A stretch of DNA of 64,000 bases from JBALVT01 sp965262875 (GTDB lineage: Bacteria; Pseudomonadota; Gammaproteobacteria; Pseudomonadales; Halieaceae), in NCBI GenBank assembly GCA_965262875.1, contig OZ253569.1, positions 4,402,001-4,466,000 on the forward strand, given 5' to 3'. The position numbers and the translations under genes are program-made. This document shows positions 54,380-63,401 of this stretch, one piece after another. Each line of letters opens with the position of its first letter. Within the stretch, counting starts at the first letter, position 1. The notes under the pieces were generated by a model that was given only the letters and a program-made list of their open reading frames with translations, had not been told where the DNA came from and made no database searches.

Positions 54380-55640
54380 ATGAAAACGACCGAAATCAAT
54401 CACTCACAACAAGCTAAAACTCAAGCCCTTGAGGAGCGTAACGCTGTGCTTGAACAGCAATTGGATTGGTTCAAGCGTCAATTGTTTGGTCGTAAATCAG
54501 AAAAACAATTGCTTGAAGAAGATAGCAACCAAGGTCAGTTATTTGACCTTGGTAAAGAAGACGGTACAACCAAAACAAGTACTGATATTAAAGCCCATCA
54601 ACGCAAATCAAACAAGCAACTTAATGGTTGATAAAGGCGTTTATCACTTACCGCTTTATCGGCAACATCAGCGTATGATTGACTCAGGTATTCATATTAG
54701 TCGAGCCACCTTAATTAACTGGGTACAAAAAGGCATTGAGCTACTAAAACCGATTTATCAAGCCCTGCTAAAGTCCATCGTCACCAGTCAAATTCTTGCT
54801 ATGGATGAAGTCCCCATAAAAGCGGGGAGAAAAAGCAAAGGGAAGATGAAACAAACGTACTTTTGGCCGATGTATGGTGACAAAGATGAAATAGCCTTTA
54901 CTTGGTCTAACAGCCGAGGCTTTTTGCATGCCCAAAATCAGTTGGAAAACTTTGCAGGAACTTTACTCACCGATGGTTATGCCGCTTACACGAAAACAGT
55001 GGTAAAACTTAACGAGAAAGAAAGTATCATAATTCACGTCACTTGTTGGGTGCATGCGCGTCGCTATTTTGACAGAGCCTTGTTAATTGAACCGATAGCC
55101 GCACAAGAGGCCATTGATAAAATAGCCAAGCTTTACAAAAACGAAAGATACATCAAAGATAATATAACCGAGCCTGCGGACGTTTTAGCTTATCGACAAA
55201 AGCACAGCGAGCCTATTGTTACTGAATTTTTCACCTGGATTTATGAGCAGCGACAACGTACCGATTTAACACCTAAAAACCCATTAAGCAAAGCCTTAAA
55301 TTATGTCAACGAGCGGCAAGTAGAATTAAAAGTATTCTTATCAAACCCCGCGGTTTCCATGGATACTAATCACCTTGAGAGAGCTTTACGTGTCATCCCT
55401 ATGGGTCGAAAAAATAACTTATTTTGTTAGAGTGAATTGGGCGCTGAGCAACTGGGTATATTACAAAGCTTATTAGTGACATGCCGTCTTCAGAAAATTA
55501 ACCCCTACCATTATCTTGTTGATGTATTACAACGCGTCAGCATGCATCCTGCCTCAAAAGTTGAAGCGCTTACGCCAAGAGTTTGGAAAGAAAAGTTCGC
55601 CGATAATTTTTTAACCTCATATATGGTCTCCTCCCGTATT
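54380..55640 (+). pseudogene. tnpC: IS66 TnpC, copy 2, broken
   Basis: The N-terminal coiled coil (ALEERNAVLEQQLDWFKRQLFGRKSEKQ) is followed by a frameshift and loss of the zinc region near 54620. The DDE-containing middle then follows (GVYHLPLYRQHQRM, ILAMDEVPIKAG, LLTDGYAAYTKT, TNHLERALRVIPMGRKN). A TAG at 55427-55429 interrupts NNLFC. The last segment (GAEQLGILQSLLVTCRLQ ... WKEKFADNF) ends at the IS110 insertion. Clearly inactive. Confidence 0.85.
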
Positions 55641-56953
55641 GCAAGGTTTAACTCATTGATAACAGAGACAGGATTGCTGTCATATATACGGTCTTTTAAT
55701 GAAGCTCATTACTCCTGACCTCGATGTATTCCGCGCATATTGTCCTTATCAGATCGTCGAACTTTAAGTTCACTGAGGTTATCAGGTTTTCAATATGCAG
55801 GTTTTACCTGTTATGTCATCGTTTCGTTCTACCCACGCAATTCTTTGATGAGCGGTTTACTTATACTGGTGAGTATTCCTCACCAGAGACGGTAATAGCC
55901 CAAGCCATTCTCGCCATTTTGTTGGCATAAGCTACGCATGCTCGGTTATGCCCCCGAGTTTGAACAAGTCGGTTTATCCATTGACTTAATTTATCATTTT
56001 TCGTGTTCGCTCTTGAAACAACCGCCTTTGCTCCTTGAATCAAAAGACATCTTAAATAGCTATTTCCTCGTTTACTTATTCCTAGTAAAGTATCCTTACC
56101 ACCACTACTGTGTTGCCGAGGAACTATACCTAAAGACGCTGAAACATCACGACCTCGTTGATAATTACTCCCGTTACCAACTTCATTAAAATATGCGCTT
56201 GATACCATAGGGCCAAACCCCGGTATTGTCTGAACTCGCTGACAAATATCATTGGTTTTTACTGTTTCAACAATTAATTTACCAAACGTATCAATACAGT
56301 TATCTAATGACTTCAACTGTTCCCGTAACTGAGCAAGGACCACTTTAAATGCATTTGATAATTGTGTCGTTTCATCATCTAACATTAAAGGAATATTTTT
56401 ACGCACATTATTTACACCTTGGCTCAAAATAATACCGTATTCTGCTATTAACCCTCTTATTTGGTTACAAAGTGCCGTTCTTTGTCTAACGGCTAATTCT
56501 CTTGCTTTATGCTGTACTTGGTTATCTTGCTGCTCAATTGTTTTAATACCAACACTTTTAATATGTGGCTGTTTGGCAGCAACAGCAATTGCTAGCGCAT
56601 CGTTATAATCATTCTTATTGCCAATTAAAAAAGCTTTCACATGTTGGGGAGGAATAAGCTTTACCTTATGACCACACTTTTGTATTTCTCTTGCCCAATA
56701 ATGCGATGTAGCACAGGCCTCTAATGCAACCAAGCATTTTGGTTGATTTTGAAAGTAAGCTAACACTTGCGTTCTTTTTAACATTCTCTTTTTAATTAAA
56801 CGTCCTTGTGCGTTACAGCAAACAACATGAAAAAATCTTTTTGCTATATCTAACCCTATTGTTGTAATCTTCATTGTGGTCTTCTCCCGTTTTGATTGTG
56901 TTTAACAACTTCAATCATGGCACATAGATGCCGTATTGGGAGGAGACCATCAC
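55621..56953 (-). mobile_element. IS110/IS1111-type element inside IS66
   Basis: Near-terminal inverted repeats ATGGTCTCCTCCC (about 55623) and its complement at about 56941-56951 bracket a DEDD transposase on the minus strand. The final codons of the interrupted TnpC (TSDLA stop) resume just to the right. Exact termini are uncertain by a few bases. Confidence 0.82.
55861..56874 (-). CDS. IS110-family DEDD transposase
   Basis: 337 residues. The N-terminal RuvC-like DEDD part begins TIGLDIAKRFFHVV (Asp) with VALEACATSHYWAREI (Glu) and NKNDYNDALAIAVAA (Asp pair). The C-terminal Tnp_IS110 part contains VQTIPGFGPMVSSAY and the serine-containing SGGKDTLLGISKRGNSYLRCLL. Intact. Elements of this class use an RNA-guided (bridge RNA) mechanism in some members. 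The non-coding stretches 55621-55860 and 56875-56953 are where such an RNA would lie. Confidence 0.93.
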   Translation of the reverse strand: MKITTIGLDIAKRFFHVVCCNAQGRLIKKRMLKRTQVLAYFQNQPKCLVALEACATSHYWAREIQKCGHKVKLIPPQHVKAFLIGNKNDYNDALAIAVAAKQPHIKSVGIKTIEQQDNQVQHKARELAVRQRTALCNQIRGLIAEYGIILSQGVNNVRKNIPLMLDDETTQLSNAFKVVLAQLREQLKSLDNCIDTFGKLIVETVKTNDICQRVQTIPGFGPMVSSAYFNEVGNGSNYQRGRDVSASLGIVPRQHSSGGKDTLLGISKRGNSYLRCLLIQGAKAVVSRANTKNDKLSQWINRLVQTRGHNRACVAYANKMARMAWAITVSGEEYSPV

Positions 56954-57088
56954 ATCAGATCTGGCTTGAATGGGGTGATCTAGCCCCTGAATGATCGCTT
57001 ACGAAATAACATCAGCTGGAGAAGACGTTTATTTCAAATTATCAAAACAATACAAAAAAGATATAAAATCAGGTTTTAATAAAATAGA

Positions 57089-58648
57089 CTAGAGTTTAGA
57101 GTCTGGGGAGGAAGATTATCGCGCAAAGTGTGCGAAAAAACTTGACATAAAGCGGCAAAAAGTTTGCCGCGCCCTATACAGCTTTGCTTTTTAAAAGGTG
57201 TATAGGGCGCGGCCTTCAGAAAGAAATGAATCGATTTCTTCTGGAGGCCGCTATGAACGCAACAGGATGTGCTCACATCCCCCGCGAACTGTGCTATTGG
57301 ATAACATTTTTAAGCAAAGCGCTACCCCCAAGATCCGTAGGCACATTCATTGAACTATTGATCGGCGCTATGTTAACGCCCGCTGGCTTTGTCACCGAAA
57401 CCTATTTGTTTCTAGACATGCAAAGGCACTGGACGACGTATTACAAATGGCTTGAAGCCGGAAAGTGGTCCTGGTTGAAGCTGGCAAGACAGTTCGTCTG
57501 TCTGGTTCTTAGTGCCAAGAATGATCCCGTTCTATATTTAGCGATTGACGATACGGTGAGTCTACGAGCCTCGAAAAAAGCACCGGGCAGCCAGATACAT
57601 CATCAGCACGGAAATAAGCCGAATTTAGCCGCCTATGTTCGTGGTCAATGCTGGGTTAGTTTAGCGGCTGTTTTCAGGCGCACACCGCTGGAGACGACGG
57701 CGATACCTCTATTGTTCCGACTGATACCCAGTGCAGGGAATACGGGCAAGCTGGTCGCAGCGACAGTGATCATGCGTGCTGTTTACCGCTTGTTTGAAGA
57801 TAAAACGGTGAGGGTATTGGTCGATTGCTGGTATATGCGCAAACGATTTATCAACGCGATGACAGCGTACGGTTTTACCGTGATTGGCCAGGCGAGAATC
57901 GATACGCGGCTTTACGACGAACCCCCCGAACGAAAACCGGGGCAACGCGGGCGGCCACGCAAGTATGGCGAAAAACACACACCCAAGCGAATTGCCCACT
58001 TTAAAAAGACGGAAGCACTACTGCGGCTGTACGGAAAAGAACAAAAGGTGAGATACCGTAGTCGGCTCGCCAAGGCAAGGTTCCTTGACGGTCAGTTAGT
58101 CAGAGCCGTTTGGTGCGAGCTAGACAGGGGTAAAGGTCAGTGGACCAAGACTCGATTATTTCTTTCAACCGATACGACTCTAACGAGCGAACAAGTGATT
58201 GAAGATTACGGACTGCGTTGGTCGATTGAGTCGATGTACTACCAGTTGAAACAATTGTGGGGGCTCAAAGAAGCCTGGCAGCAACGGCGCCAAACGCTGC
58301 ATCGCTGGGTTCACTTGACGACTGTAGGTTACGGACTGCTTCATTTGTTGACGCTGGTATTGGGTGATAAAGCGGGCCCACTGGTGACGGATGCACCATG
58401 GCGCAAGCCGGATATTATTACAGCGGGAAGAATCAGGCTGGGTCTGACAAAACATTTTCGCCATGTTAACGTTCGAAGCTGGTGGAACGAAAGATGCAAA
58501 AAATTCCAAGCCCCTGGTGCGGTAGATTATATACAAGATGGGTAACATTGCGTTGCAGCTTGTATTACACGCAGGTTTTGAGAGAACATTAAGGAAAAGG
58601 AGTCGGGATTGAAGCTTCCGACAACAGCTCTTTCGCTCTAAACTCTAG
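57089..58648 (+). mobile_element. IS4/IS701-type element, copy C
   Basis: 1560 bp with CTAGAGTTTAGAG ends and a 9-bp duplication, taaaataga (57080-57088 and 58649-58657). It carries the same leader hairpins as copy A. It is inserted in the unknown gene of 57002-59096. Confidence 0.93.
57253..58545 (+). CDS. IS4/IS701-type transposase, copy C
   Basis: About 430 residues from the ATG at 57253 with GGAGG seven bases upstream. It differs from copy A at one visible residue near the start (CAHIP versus CARIP). The DDE residues and YREK signature (YGLRWSIESMYYQLK) are intact. It is potentially active and able to mobilise copy B. Confidence 0.9.
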   Translation: MNATGCAHIPRELCYWITFLSKALPPRSVGTFIELLIGAMLTPAGFVTETYLFLDMQRHWTTYYKWLEAGKWSWLKLARQFVCLVLSAKNDPVLYLAIDDTVSLRASKKAPGSQIHHQHGNKPNLAAYVRGQCWVSLAAVFRRTPLETTAIPLLFRLIPSAGNTGKLVAATVIMRAVYRLFEDKTVRVLVDCWYMRKRFINAMTAYGFTVIGQARIDTRLYDEPPERKPGQRGRPRKYGEKHTPKRIAHFKKTEALLRLYGKEQKVRYRSRLAKARFLDGQLVRAVWCELDRGKGQWTKTRLFLSTDTTLTSEQVIEDYGLRWSIESMYYQLKQLWGLKEAWQQRRQTLHRWVHLTTVGYGLLHLLTLVLGDKAGPLVTDAPWRKPDIITAGRIRLGLTKHFRHVNVRSWWNERCKKFQAPGAVDYIQDG

Positions 58649-59104
58649 TAAAATAGATTTAAATGAGTTAAAAGGGATAACTCATATTAGAGCAACGAAA
58701 TTAAAAATCCTCACGTTAATGAAGCCTGACGGATATTTCGACTTATATTATTTGTTCAAAGTTTTAGATTTGAATGGAATCAAAAGAAGAGATAACAGAA
58801 TTGCTAAAATCCATATTGCATTTGAAACAATCAATATTAAGCGTGAGTATAAACACCCTTTTTATGATGCTGAAAACCCTAATAAACTAAAAAAATCAGA
58901 TGAAGATTATAAATTTCATTATAAAACGACAGTTCAAGAAATAGTTAAGGAAGCAGTTGAAAAAGCTTTAAGTGATGATGAGTTGAATGAAATAAATGAC
59001 TTGATTTCTAAGTCTTTAATTGCAGAAGAAACTGAATGTTTTGATGAGTATGATAGTTCTGAAATAAATGAAATTTTAGTAAATGCATATTCCTAGTTTA
59101 GGTT

Positions 59105-60337
59105 CTACTGGGAATCCTGTGGGTAGAGGTTGAGTTTTCCACAGTGGAACAGAATTGAAACTCGATAGTTTTCGAAGTTTCTAAATCCTCGGGCAGCCGA
59201 TTTTATTGTCTGAATCTTTGAATTAAATCCTTCTGCGGTCGCATTGGTGATGCGATGTTTCAAGTAAGTCATTATGTTGTCGAGATGTTTCTTTAGCATC
59301 TTGGCGACTGATATGACCGGCTTTAGACGTGAATGTGTCGCCCACCAGTACCATTTCTTAAAGAACGCCCGGGCTGGTTTATCGTAGCTGTAAGTCCACA
59401 GGTCAAGCAGCGTCTCTTTGATTGCCCAGGCTCGGGCAACCTTCAACCCCTTTGATTGAAGGCCATAAAAAGTGGCTTCATCTTTTTCACTCCAGTTGTC
59501 GGGATTGCGTAACCAGGTATAGCGAGACCCGACCAGGTCATTGATACCGGCGGCTCTTAATGTTTTATTTTCTTTGCGCCTGACTTGGTCAACCATTTTT
59601 GTAAGATAACTGACGATATGAAACTTGTCGTGAACAATAGCGGCGTTCGGTAAAGTCGCCTCAACTGCCGTCATAAATGGAACCCACATATCCACGGCAA
59701 CAGCAGCTACTTCATTACGCTGCTGTTCTGGAAGCGTGGACAGCAATGCAGTTGCCGATTCCGTCGTTCTATCTGCCACGACCTCAAGCACTCTGGACGC
59801 ATTCAAATCGTACAGCAGGCTGGCATAGGATTGCCCCTTGCGAAAACTTTTTTCATCGATGCCAAGGTGTTTCACTTCCTCAACAGAGCGTCTGTCCATC
59901 CCTCTTTTCACTGCTCGGGATTGAATATGATGCACCTCATCCCACGACAGACCAAGTAGTTTTGCGGCCTGTGTCTTGTTGCTGGCAGCCGACAGCACAT
60001 CAATAGCGAAACGCTCAAATAAATGCGTAAAGCGTGCCTGCGTATCTGCCCACGGTACTTTCAGGCTTTTGATTCCATGCGCTTTACAATGAATACGCGG
60101 AACCTGAGCAACTAACTGCGTCTTGAACTGCATCGTATCAAGGTGTCGCCATGTGCGTTGCTCACGATGGTCGTAAACCGAACAAAGGGCATGGCAGACA
60201 CTACACGCGCCTTTCGTTCCCTTTGGCCAATCTATCTGGAGGGTAATTGATTTGTCGGTCAGATCCGGGGTAATAGCCGTGATTTTCCATGGGTCGCTAA
60301 GCCCCAAAAGTTGAGTAAACAACGCGGTATCTTTCAT
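59105..60337 (-). CDS. ISL3-family transposase, copy C
   Basis: 410 residues, an intact frame with the zinc-binding N-terminus (CSVCHALC) and DDE residues (GIDEKSF, AVDMWVPF, ATAEGFNSK). Small differences from copy A include LSDPW for LGDPW, RTTESA for RTAEST and KKWYWW for KKGYWW. Together with copy A it could act on all three elements. Confidence 0.92.
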   Translation of the reverse strand: MKDTALFTQLLGLSDPWKITAITPDLTDKSITLQIDWPKGTKGACSVCHALCSVYDHREQRTWRHLDTMQFKTQLVAQVPRIHCKAHGIKSLKVPWADTQARFTHLFERFAIDVLSAASNKTQAAKLLGLSWDEVHHIQSRAVKRGMDRRSVEEVKHLGIDEKSFRKGQSYASLLYDLNASRVLEVVADRTTESATALLSTLPEQQRNEVAAVAVDMWVPFMTAVEATLPNAAIVHDKFHIVSYLTKMVDQVRRKENKTLRAAGINDLVGSRYTWLRNPDNWSEKDEATFYGLQSKGLKVARAWAIKETLLDLWTYSYDKPARAFFKKWYWWATHSRLKPVISVAKMLKKHLDNIMTYLKHRITNATAEGFNSKIQTIKSAARGFRNFENYRVSILFHCGKLNLYPQDSQ

Positions 60338-60339
60338 TT

Positions 60340-60501
60340 GAATATCTCCATAAAAAAAGACTCTTGTACCACATTCTTGACCATTGTTTGGCTTTTACCC
60401 ATAGGAAACTCGGAAGAACCGAATATCTCCATAAAAAAAGACTCTTGTACCACATTCCTGACCATTGTTTGGCTTTTACCCATAGGAAACTCGGAAGAAC
60501 C
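60340..60501. repeat. Tandem 81-bp duplication of the ISL3 end
   Basis: Two consecutive copies of the terminal 81 bp (60340-60420 and 60421-60501). They differ at the base distinguishing copies A and B (attcttgacc in the first as in copy A, attcctgacc in the second as in copy B). This suggests joining of ends from two different copies rather than slippage. Confidence 0.88.
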
Positions 60502-60723
60502 CTAGTTTAAGGGATTCGTTAGGGATAAAAGTGAAGTTTGCACTCAGACTTGAGCTGACGCTTTAAATATCTGACAGGCGGCTCCAAGGCTCATTGCGGA
60601 CAGTGAGGTTTTATTGTTAGCTGTAAAAGCTAAGACCAAAACATATATTTCAGGCACTCTGACCCTACTAATTTCTGATCCCTGAAGTAATCTAGGAAAT
60701 ATTTAATTTCAACGGACTACATA

Positions 60724-62445
60724 ATGCTTGCTTATGATAATATCCGTACTTTCATAATTAGAGATTCAATTGTGCTGCAAAAAACTGTTCAACATAACTT
60801 ATTGGATACTCTGTCACTAGAATGGGGCAATTCAAACGCCGATAAAGGAGAGGTTTTCACAAAATCAAGTATTGTTGATTTTATGCTTGATGTTTCGAGT
60901 GTTTCAGAGACTATTGTTGATAACAACACTAAGATTCTTGAGCCTTCATGTGGGCAAGGTGAATTTGTTCTCGCAATAGCAAAGAATATTATTCAAGGCT
61001 ACATTGAGAAAAATATCTTTATTAAGGCAAACTTACTTGTCGGACAAATATATGCCTTTGATATATCTATAAACAACATTACCCTTGCAAAGAATGCGGT
61101 TATAAAAGAACTTGTACAGGTATACTCTTACGAAGACTCTTTCAGTATTGCCTGTTCTTGGTTTTATTGCCAAGATTTTTTACTTTGGGATTCAGACGTA
61201 CAGTTTACGCTCGTGATAGGCAACCCTCCATACGTACGTATCGAAAACATCCCTAAGCCGCTGCTAATTGAATATAGAAATCGGTTTTCAACAATGACAG
61301 ACCGAGCGGATATCTACATTGCTTTTTTTGAGAAAGCGCTAAAGATGTTAGCCGAAAAGGGAAAACTGATTTATATATGTACAGACCGTTGGATGAAAAA
61401 CCAATATGGTCGAAAACTTAGGAATTTAGTTTCTAGTGACTATAACTTATCAATGGTCATTGATTTATATGGTCAAAATGCATTTCAGTCCAATGTACTA
61501 ACATACCCAGCTATCACGCTATTAGATAGAGAAAAAAACAAAAAAAAGCAGACACTTGTTATACATGATGTTGTTAATAAAGAAATAGTCCCAGAAATTA
61601 AACAATATATTCAACAAAAAATAGCAGGTAACATTGGTGTTATAAGAAATGATATTGTTAAGGCTGATAGCCCTTGGTTATTAGGTGGTAACGATGAAGT
61701 TGAGTTAGTTAAATACCTAGAAGATAACTTTCCTTCTATCGAAGATGCTGGTTGTCAGGTGTATATTGGTGCCGCAACAGGCAATAATAACGTTTATATT
61801 ATTGATGATCCTGATTTAATTGAATGGTCGAGACGAATCCCTGTAGTTACCGCTACTGATATTCGTACTGGCACTCACATTGATTCAGGAAAGTATATTA
61901 TTAATACATATGATGAGTCTGGTGTTGTAGAACTTGCTAATTACCCTTTATTAGAAGAATATCTCAGAGAATACTTTGATGTACTCTCTAATCGACATAC
62001 TGCAAAGAAAAATCCAAAACGTTGGTATAAAACAATTGATAGAGTACACAAAGAACGTGCGCTTCGTGAAAAATTATTAATACCTGATATTAAATCCAAC
62101 CTTACAATCGTACATGATCAGGCTGGATATCATCCAAATAATTCAATTTATTATATTTGTTCAGATAGCTGGCATTTGGGGGCTTTAAAGTTTGTTTTAG
62201 ATTCGGGTGTAGGACAATTATTCGTTGAAAACTATTCAACTAAAGTTTCAGGTGGAAACTTGCGTTTCCAAGCTCAACATTTGAGACGCATAAGGCTCCC
62301 TCTTTGGGATGATTTAGAGCAAGAATTACAAATACGTTTAATTCAAGCAAATGCTGATAATGGTGAGAATATTAATAGAACAAGCCTTATCTCTAGAGTT
62401 TATAATCTTTCAGAAAAACAACTACAAATATTAGGATTGAGTTAA
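60724..62445 (+). CDS. Type II N6-adenine DNA methyltransferase, M.PaeR7I-like
   Basis: 573 residues. SAM-binding motif I is ILEPSCGQGE (71-80), and catalytic motif IV is VIGNPPYVRI (NPPY at 167-170), the gamma-class order of N6-adenine methyltransferases with an N-terminal KGEVFTKSSIVDFML segment (motif X-like). A C-terminal target-recognition half includes YHPNNSIYYICSD and the GGNLRFQAQHLRRIRLP end typical of type II gamma enzymes. It overlaps the restriction gene by one base (TAATG). It protects host DNA, probably at CTCGAG, inferred from the partner nuclease. No controller gene is seen upstream. The AT-rich composition suggests transfer. Confidence 0.9.
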   Translation: MLAYDNIRTFIIRDSIVLQKTVQHNLLDTLSLEWGNSNADKGEVFTKSSIVDFMLDVSSVSETIVDNNTKILEPSCGQGEFVLAIAKNIIQGYIEKNIFIKANLLVGQIYAFDISINNITLAKNAVIKELVQVYSYEDSFSIACSWFYCQDFLLWDSDVQFTLVIGNPPYVRIENIPKPLLIEYRNRFSTMTDRADIYIAFFEKALKMLAEKGKLIYICTDRWMKNQYGRKLRNLVSSDYNLSMVIDLYGQNAFQSNVLTYPAITLLDREKNKKKQTLVIHDVVNKEIVPEIKQYIQQKIAGNIGVIRNDIVKADSPWLLGGNDEVELVKYLEDNFPSIEDAGCQVYIGAATGNNNVYIIDDPDLIEWSRRIPVVTATDIRTGTHIDSGKYIINTYDESGVVELANYPLLEEYLREYFDVLSNRHTAKKNPKRWYKTIDRVHKERALREKLLIPDIKSNLTIVHDQAGYHPNNSIYYICSDSWHLGALKFVLDSGVGQLFVENYSTKVSGGNLRFQAQHLRRIRLPLWDDLEQELQIRLIQANADNGENINRTSLISRVYNLSEKQLQILGLS

Positions 62446-63173
62446 TGGAAAATGATATTCAACAAGCTATTGATTTCTTTTGGAATACTAGAAGGGTTGC
62501 GGGTGTTCGCTCTGGCCAGACATTAGATGGCTTTGTATATCTAATTGAAAAAGTAATGCAACATTCCAGTTTACCTAATTTAGAAATACATACGTCAAAA
62601 ATCAGCACTCAATTACCGGGTTTTTTTAGACCTCATAAATCATGGGATGTTGTGGTCACAACTAATGGACAATTGGTTGCAGCTATAGAATTGAAATCAC
62701 AGGTTGGTTCTATTGGTAAAAATTATAATAATAGATCTGAAGAAGTTCTAGGTAGTGGAATTGATCTTTACGAAGCTATCAATGAAAATGGATTCAGCCA
62801 AGAGATCGATATTTTCAAAGGTTACATAATACTAGTTGAAGATTCCATAGAATCAAATTCTACCCCTACAATAAGTATGTCTTTCTTTCCAGTAATGACA
62901 GGTTTTCTTGACGATGAATCCCGAAGAGGGCGAGAGTATCAACCAAATGGTTCTGGCTCCTACCCTAGAGATATAGGAGTATCGTATATTCAGAGGTATG
63001 ATGAACTATGTAAACGATTAATGTTTAAAAAAATGTATGATGCTGCCGCTGTAATTGTATCTAAGGATAATGGCTCATGGCGCAGCATGAGTAATAAAAC
63101 AGATATCAGAGCATTTTTTGACAAACTACTTACTCACTGCCAAGAACAGACTAACTATATTAATGGGTGGTAG
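62445..63173 (+). CDS. PaeR7I/XhoI-family type II restriction endonuclease
   Basis: 242 residues matching the PaeR7I (XhoI-type) pattern. Following GFFRPHKSWDVVV is QLVAAIELKSQVGSIGKNYNNRSEE, a PD-(D/E)xK centre with Asp68, Glu82 and Lys84. YIILVEDS and RYDELCKRLMFKKMYDAAAVI complete the typical layout. Family members cut C^TCGAG. The specificity here is inferred. The ATG overlaps the methyltransferase stop, so methylase is made first from the same message. The length is normal and no lesion is visible, so this is one of the few intact defence systems in the window. Confidence 0.9.
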   Translation: MENDIQQAIDFFWNTRRVAGVRSGQTLDGFVYLIEKVMQHSSLPNLEIHTSKISTQLPGFFRPHKSWDVVVTTNGQLVAAIELKSQVGSIGKNYNNRSEEVLGSGIDLYEAINENGFSQEIDIFKGYIILVEDSIESNSTPTISMSFFPVMTGFLDDESRRGREYQPNGSGSYPRDIGVSYIQRYDELCKRLMFKKMYDAAAVIVSKDNGSWRSMSNKTDIRAFFDKLLTHCQEQTNYINGW

Positions 63174-63364
63174 ATAAACTGCATATGGCAGCACAGAATC
63201 AATAAGGTCAGAGTAATTGATCTCAGCTAGTGATATTCAATTATTGATACTTTAAGTTATGTTAATACAACGACTGCAATGTTGGCTTTTGCGACTGTCA
63301 GGCTTGATAAAAACTAATTTACCAAAACTGTCGATTTAGGTTATTTATCTACAATACAAAATTA

Positions 63365-63401
63365 GAGTATAGGAAGGATTAATACCCCCTGATTTTGCTC
63401 A
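63365..63401 (+). repeat. Partial copy (37 bp) of the 95-bp repeat, R5
   Basis: The first 37 bases of the repeat (gagtataggaaggattaat ... ttttgctca), starting at exactly the same base as R1-R4. The sequence then changes to a Fic-protein fragment. The constant left edge and variable right edge match the other copies. Confidence 0.88.

Larger units (their letters stand above)
53640..57001 (+). mobile_element. IS66-family element, copy 2, degenerate, with IS110 inserted
   Basis: Ends GTAAGCGATCAATTT (53640) and the complement of GTAAGCGATCATTC (57001). Genes in order are tnpA (intact), tnpB and tnpC (both broken). An IS110 element lies near the end of tnpC. No target duplication is seen (ttccatct versus gaaataac). 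It is unrelated in sequence detail to the IS66 at 41011. Confidence 0.85.
57002..59096 (+). pseudogene. Unknown gene, 5' end cut by IS66 and body interrupted by IS copy C
   Basis: Removing the element at 57089-58648 with its target duplication gives a continuous frame: EITSAGEDVYFKLSKQYKK, DLNELKGITHIRATKLKILT, then MKPDGYFDLYYLFKVLDLNG and so on to the stop at 59094-59096 (INEILVNAYS). An ATG within the IS66 end (56991-56993, MIAY) opens the frame, so about 177 codons could be read but for the insertion. The true N-terminus is lost. It is Lys/Glu-rich and helical. No domain is recognised. Confidence 0.6.
59101..60501 (-). mobile_element. ISL3-family element, copy C, with a duplicated end
   Basis: The main element is 59101-60420 (1320 bp). 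Its last 81 bp are repeated in tandem at 60421-60501. The 8-bp target duplication ctagttta (59093-59100 and 60502-60509) lies outside the second end, so the whole unit inserted together. The transposase is intact. Confidence 0.92.

Noticed and set aside
60311..60505. A small repetitive protein at the end of ISL3 copy C
   Set aside because: It is only the translation of the duplicated non-coding IS end.
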